7,672 nucleotides of DNA from a bacterium (GTDB lineage Bacteria; Babelota; Babeliae; Babelales; Vermiphilaceae), in NCBI GenBank assembly GCA_021827875.1, contig JAKAUA010000073.1, positions 1-7,672 of the forward strand, written 5' to 3'. The notes under the pieces are model-generated. The model saw nothing but the letters and a program-made list of their open reading frames with translations, ran no database searches and had not been told where the DNA came from. Positions within the stretch are counted from its first letter, which is position 1; the number at the start of each line of letters is the position of its first letter. Of the stretch, positions 4,215-7,672 are shown in pieces. Position numbers and translations under genes: made by a program.

Positions 4215-6974
4215 TTATTGTGCTGATGTACGTCCAATTTTTAGAGTCAACAATTTATCGCGCACTAAAATGCGTCGAGCTGCTTCTTTTACTTCTTCCA
4301 GCGTGATTTTATTTATAGCGTCTGCGCGCGTATCAAAGTAGTTGGCCGGAAATTTGTATTTATGTAAAAACAAGAATGTTTGCGCAGCTTGAGTTCCCGA
4401 TTCAAAATTATTTACAAAGCTGTTAATAAGCGCCAATTTTGCCTCTTCCAGTTCGGCGACAGTTATAGAATCTATAACTGTATCAATGGTTTGTAGAATG
4501 GCTTTTTCTGCTTCAGCCAATCTATCAAGTGATACTATTGTTTTTATTAATACCATGCCGGGTTGCTCTGTTGCTTGAGTAACAAGAGAACCTTTTATAG
4601 TATAAAACAATCCGGTTGCTTCACGTAATTGAAATAATTTTGAAGCCATAGAGCCCAGTACGCCACCGCCAAAAATCTGATCAAAAAGCAACAACTTATC
4701 ATAGTCAGGATTCTTGCGGTTTACTGATAATGCAGCCATACAAAGTACGACTTGATCACGGTTAATAGGATAAATAACTTCAGTTTTTACCGTTTCATTG
4801 AGTGGGGGAAATGCAATATCTTCATTGGTATGTTGCTTCCAATCCTTCAAGGCATCTTCAAGTTGTTGCGATAATGTTTTTATATCAATGTCTCCGGTAA
4901 TGGCCATTGTTGTGCCATAAGGGTTTATATATTTTTTATAAAATGCAACAATGTCATCGCGCGTTATTGATTGCACTGATTCAAAGGTACCTATACTATT
5001 TTTGCTATAAGGGTGCCCTTGATATAATTGCTCTCTGAGTAACTGGCCTGCAAACTGATTTGGTTCGTCCCAGAAGCTTTTTATTTCTGCAAACATCTGT
5101 GCGCGAATTTTTTCAATTTCTTCTGTGTCGAATGTTGCATTCATGAGAACCTCGTGCAAAACTTCAAACCCAACAGACGCATGTTGTTTTAAGAAACTCA
5201 TAGATATTCCGCCGGGATAAGCCTGAAATTCTATGCCCTTGGATTCAAGTTCTTGTGCAAATTCTGCGGCATTATATTTTTTTGTTCCCTCAGATAACAG
5301 CGCCATGGTCATAGAACAAAGGCCTTGCTTGTCTATAGGGTCATAAAATGATTTGCCTTTAAAAGAGAGCGAAATATTTATTTTAGGCAATGTATCATCT
5401 TGATAAGAGAGCAGCGCTAATCCATTGGATAACGTTTGTGTATTTGCTTTTGGGTAATCAAAATTGAGTGGCTTGCCGGGTGTAATGGTATTTGCGTACT
5501 GTGCAGGCTCAACAGGCGTTGTGCGCGGGCGTTTTGCTAAAAACTCTCTATCTTGCTCATCAGAACGTTGTTGCATAATGTTCCAATGTTTACGTTCTGC
5601 TTCAGGTAGTGAATGTAAATAACCCGAATTCATCTGCGTTTTGCGTAGATATGTTGCGCAAAGCTCTTGTATTTGTTGCTTGTAATATTCATTAGATTCT
5701 TTGAACATATTGAAGATATAATCTTCTGATTGAGTTGCCAGGTAGGTTTCGCCAAGTGCATATGCTTGTTGTTGTGAGTTTTCTAACAAGCTGTAAAATT
5801 GCATTTGTGCCAGGCTGAGAGCACGTTCCAACTCTGCGTCGTCGATACCATTTTTACTAATAGATTCCAGTTCTTCATGTATGATAGCTTTGATTTGATC
5901 AATAGATTCAAGATCAGACGGTTCAACATAAATAAAAAATAAACTATGATCGAACAAATTCCAGACGAATGATTCAAGTGATGTTGCAAGCTGCTCTTCA
6001 TCAACAATTCTACGATAAAGGCGTGATGCTTTTCCGCTACCAATAATAAAATTGAGCAAATCAAGTACGGCATAATTTTTTGTTGTTGCGCCGGGAACCA
6101 CCCATGCAAAAAGACATGCCGGTTGTGCAACATCACGATAGAGCGTCACCGATTTTGCAACAATATCATCATTCCAATAAAATGGTTCTTTTTGATAATT
6201 CGTATTTGGCTCTATTTTACCAAAAGCATCTTCTGCTGCAGCAAATGCATCATCTGCATCTACATCACCTACAATAACAAGTGTTGCATTATTTGGCAGA
6301 TAATGTTTTTTATAAAACTTGTGCAAGTCTTCTGAATGTATATGCCAAAGATCTTGCTTGTAGCCTATTACCGGATAATGATAAGGATGATCGGGAAAGA
6401 TCGCAGCGAATAAATCTTTTATAATTGTACCGGTGTAATTATCACGCCCCATTTTTAATTCTTGAATAACTGCTTTCATTTCAGAATTGAGATGATCTTC
6501 TTTAAAGGTGCAATTAACCATGCAATCGGCAAAGATTGGTAACATATCCTTCCAGTTTTGCGTTGGCATATCAAAGCGATAGCCGGTGTAATCGTACGAA
6601 GTAAACGCATTTGCCACACCGGACAATTTGTGGGTCAAATCATTAATATCAGATTCGGATAATGTTTTGGTACCTTTGAAAACCATATGCTCAAGAAGAT
6701 GAGCTAACCCTTTTTCTCCTGTTTTTTCATCTTTTGATCCCACGTTATACCAGATTTGTAATGATACTTTTGGGATAGCATGAGTGGGGCGGACAAGTAC
6801 CGTTAAACCGTTAGAAAGTATTTTTTTGAATACCGGTTGTTGTGTTGATTTATCGGTTGTTTTCATGTCATCAATACCTTGTTTTAAAATTTCTTTTTCA
6901 TACGGCAATAAATCATCATTATTCATTGCATTACTAATATTCAATAGGAACACCGCTAGAATCACTACTCTCAT
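4215..6974 (-). CDS. Secreted two-domain M16 (insulinase/pitrilysin) zinc metalloprotease
   Basis: This 919-residue protein contains two M16 halves in one chain. The N-terminal half (about 48-480) holds the inverted zinc motif HLLEH (His92, Glu95 as catalytic base, His96), with the third zinc ligand probably Glu172 in VIQELKMGRDN. The C-terminal half (about 508-915) starts with a similar LSNGLALL strand, but its equivalent of the zinc motif reads GLCSMTMALLSEG (551-563), so it is catalytically dead. It keeps the LREATGLFYTI segment (783-793) that in this family helps bind substrate. Such enzymes enclose and degrade unfolded or short peptides. Residues 1-16 form a signal peptide ending SNA, indicating a periplasmic location. 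AAAGGGGAA 7 nt before the ATG supports the start. It lies 33 nt after an outer-membrane protein gene and 2 nt before mutY, most likely in one operon. Confidence 0.93.
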   Translation of the reverse strand: MRVVILAVFLLNISNAMNNDDLLPYEKEILKQGIDDMKTTDKSTQQPVFKKILSNGLTVLVRPTHAIPKVSLQIWYNVGSKDEKTGEKGLAHLLEHMVFKGTKTLSESDINDLTHKLSGVANAFTSYDYTGYRFDMPTQNWKDMLPIFADCMVNCTFKEDHLNSEMKAVIQELKMGRDNYTGTIIKDLFAAIFPDHPYHYPVIGYKQDLWHIHSEDLHKFYKKHYLPNNATLVIVGDVDADDAFAAAEDAFGKIEPNTNYQKEPFYWNDDIVAKSVTLYRDVAQPACLFAWVVPGATTKNYAVLDLLNFIIGSGKASRLYRRIVDEEQLATSLESFVWNLFDHSLFFIYVEPSDLESIDQIKAIIHEELESISKNGIDDAELERALSLAQMQFYSLLENSQQQAYALGETYLATQSEDYIFNMFKESNEYYKQQIQELCATYLRKTQMNSGYLHSLPEAERKHWNIMQQRSDEQDREFLAKRPRTTPVEPAQYANTITPGKPLNFDYPKANTQTLSNGLALLSYQDDTLPKINISLSFKGKSFYDPIDKQGLCSMTMALLSEGTKKYNAAEFAQELESKGIEFQAYPGGISMSFLKQHASVGFEVLHEVLMNATFDTEEIEKIRAQMFAEIKSFWDEPNQFAGQLLREQLYQGHPYSKNSIGTFESVQSITRDDIVAFYKKYINPYGTTMAITGDIDIKTLSQQLEDALKDWKQHTNEDIAFPPLNETVKTEVIYPINRDQVVLCMAALSVNRKNPDYDKLLLFDQIFGGGVLGSMASKLFQLREATGLFYTIKGSLVTQATEQPGMVLIKTIVSLDRLAEAEKAILQTIDTVIDSITVAELEEAKLALINSFVNNFESGTQAAQTFLFLHKYKFPANYFDTRADAINKITLEEVKEAARRILVRDKLLTLKIGRTSAQ

Positions 6975-6979
6975 GTAAG

Positions 6980-6988
6980 TTCCCCTTT
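6980..6988 (-). promoter_or_regulatory. Ribosome binding site of the M16 protease gene
   Basis: On the minus strand AAAGGGGAA has its G run 7 nt before the ATG at 6974, an ideal Shine-Dalgarno distance that fixes the start in front of the signal peptide. It sits within the 33-nt gap after the upstream gene, which contains no terminator-like hairpin. Confidence 0.65.
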
Positions 6989-7007
6989 GATAAGCAGATA
7001 TAGTTAT

Positions 7008-7672
7008 TTAAAAACTGACACTGATATTAGCACCAATGACCGGTATGAGCGCAATATTTTTTCCTTTAAAGGGGATGCGCGCATAGGCGGATATATAAGG
7101 AGTTACTCGTCTGTCTTCACTCATGTGCTTAGAAAAATCATAGTCAGCTACTAGGTACATATGATGCATGACCCATTCTTGTAGATCCGGCGCTGTATTT
7201 GCGACATTGGTCGAAAATGTGCAGGTATCAAATGACAAAGTATCAGCATCATGCTTAAAGAACTGATATCCAAGCTTCAATCCGCCACCGCGACAAAAAT
7301 TGTATACTTTTGCATATAAGTTAAAACGTTGATACAATCCCCAATCTCGATATGCATATACTTTTTGCAAAAGTAATAATTCTGTTTGATCAATATCAGT
7401 TTTAATGCGTCGCAGTCGTGTGTTTCCAAATAAGTGAAGTAATTCAACATCGAGCCCTAACTTCATGATGTAGGATAGAATAATATCAATCCCTCCGCCA
7501 CCAAAGACGCCGTATGCGCCGTCATAGCCAAAAGGTACTGCCATGACAAGATTTTCATTTTGGCGCTTGCCGGTTGGTATATTAAAACCAAAGCGACCAT
7601 TGAGATCAACTTCTTTAAGCATGGGGCGGCGCTCTTCTTGATGAAAATCTTTAAAAAATTCTATTAAAGCAA
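7008..7672 (-). CDS. Probable outer-membrane beta-barrel protein, C-terminal part (5' end outside window)
   Basis: I do not recognise a named family. The frame stays open from the TAA at 7008-7010 to the right edge (about 220 codons). The ATG at 7622 has no ribosome binding site, and the frame continues upstream of it with ALIEFFKDFHQEERRP, so that ATG is internal and the N-terminus and any signal peptide are missing. Counting from that Met, the chain alternates hydrophobic and polar residues in beta-strand style with glycine- and aromatic-rich turns: FGFNIPTGK (11-19), a GVFGGGGIDIILSY stretch (38-51), GGGLKLGYQFF (112-122), HMYLVADYDF (154-163), TPYISAYARIPF (174-185). It ends NISVSF: alternating hydrophobics and a terminal Phe, the classic signal recognised by the BAM assembly machinery. 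It is first of a likely operon with the M16 protease gene. Confidence 0.75.
   Translation of the reverse strand, partial: ALIEFFKDFHQEERRPMLKEVDLNGRFGFNIPTGKRQNENLVMAVPFGYDGAYGVFGGGGIDIILSYIMKLGLDVELLHLFGNTRLRRIKTDIDQTELLLLQKVYAYRDWGLYQRFNLYAKVYNFCRGGGLKLGYQFFKHDADTLSFDTCTFSTNVANTAPDLQEWVMHHMYLVADYDFSKHMSEDRRVTPYISAYARIPFKGKNIALIPVIGANISVSF

Noticed and set aside
5783..6136. 117-residue minus-strand ORF and other ORFs inside the M16, MutY and C11 genes
   Set aside because: They are out-of-frame shadows of genes with clear family motifs and have no motifs or ribosome binding sites of their own.
7008..7622. Complete 204-residue gene starting at the ATG at 7622
   Set aside because: No ribosome binding site or signal peptide there, and the frame stays open to the window edge, so the gene is partial.

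Overview
The window looks like part of the chromosome of a small-genome, didermic (two-membrane) bacterium. My best guess is the Dependentiae (TM6) lineage or a similar host-associated group. That placement rests on the overall feel of the proteins and on their secretion and outer-membrane signatures. It has not been tested against any database.

Layout. Positions 1-599 carry no gene I can defend. They hold the most interesting element here: nine near-identical copies of the 12-mer AGTTATCCACCA, each containing a DnaA-box-like 9-mer (TTATCCACC eight times, the canonical TTATCCACA once). Five copies are on the minus strand (279-440) and four are on the plus strand (499-542) at 11-12 bp spacing. 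They lie beside a 46-bp, almost pure A/T stretch (218-263) that could unwind. I read this as a putative chromosomal origin (oriC), or failing that a DnaA-binding regulatory or titration locus.

From 600 to the right end all five genes are on the minus strand. In transcription order they are: the 3' part of a probable outer-membrane beta-barrel protein (running off the right edge), a secreted two-domain M16 zinc protease, a MutY-like adenine glycosylase, a short ComEC-like membrane protein, and a secreted clostripain-type (C11) cysteine protease. Gaps are 33, 2 and 9 nt between the first four, so they are probably one operon. The C11 gene follows a 127-nt gap with its own plausible promoter and a strong ribosome binding site.

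Functions. Both proteases carry N-terminal signal peptides and should act in the cell envelope or outside the cell, alongside the outer-membrane protein. The MutY-like enzyme would counter 8-oxoguanine mutagenesis, but it lacks the usual iron-sulfur cluster cysteines and carries Glu in place of the usual catalytic Asp. The ComEC-like protein keeps the core channel motifs but stops before the second half of the channel domain and has no metallo-beta-lactamase domain. If 212-542 is the origin, the whole gene block is transcribed toward it, that is, head-on to the replication fork.
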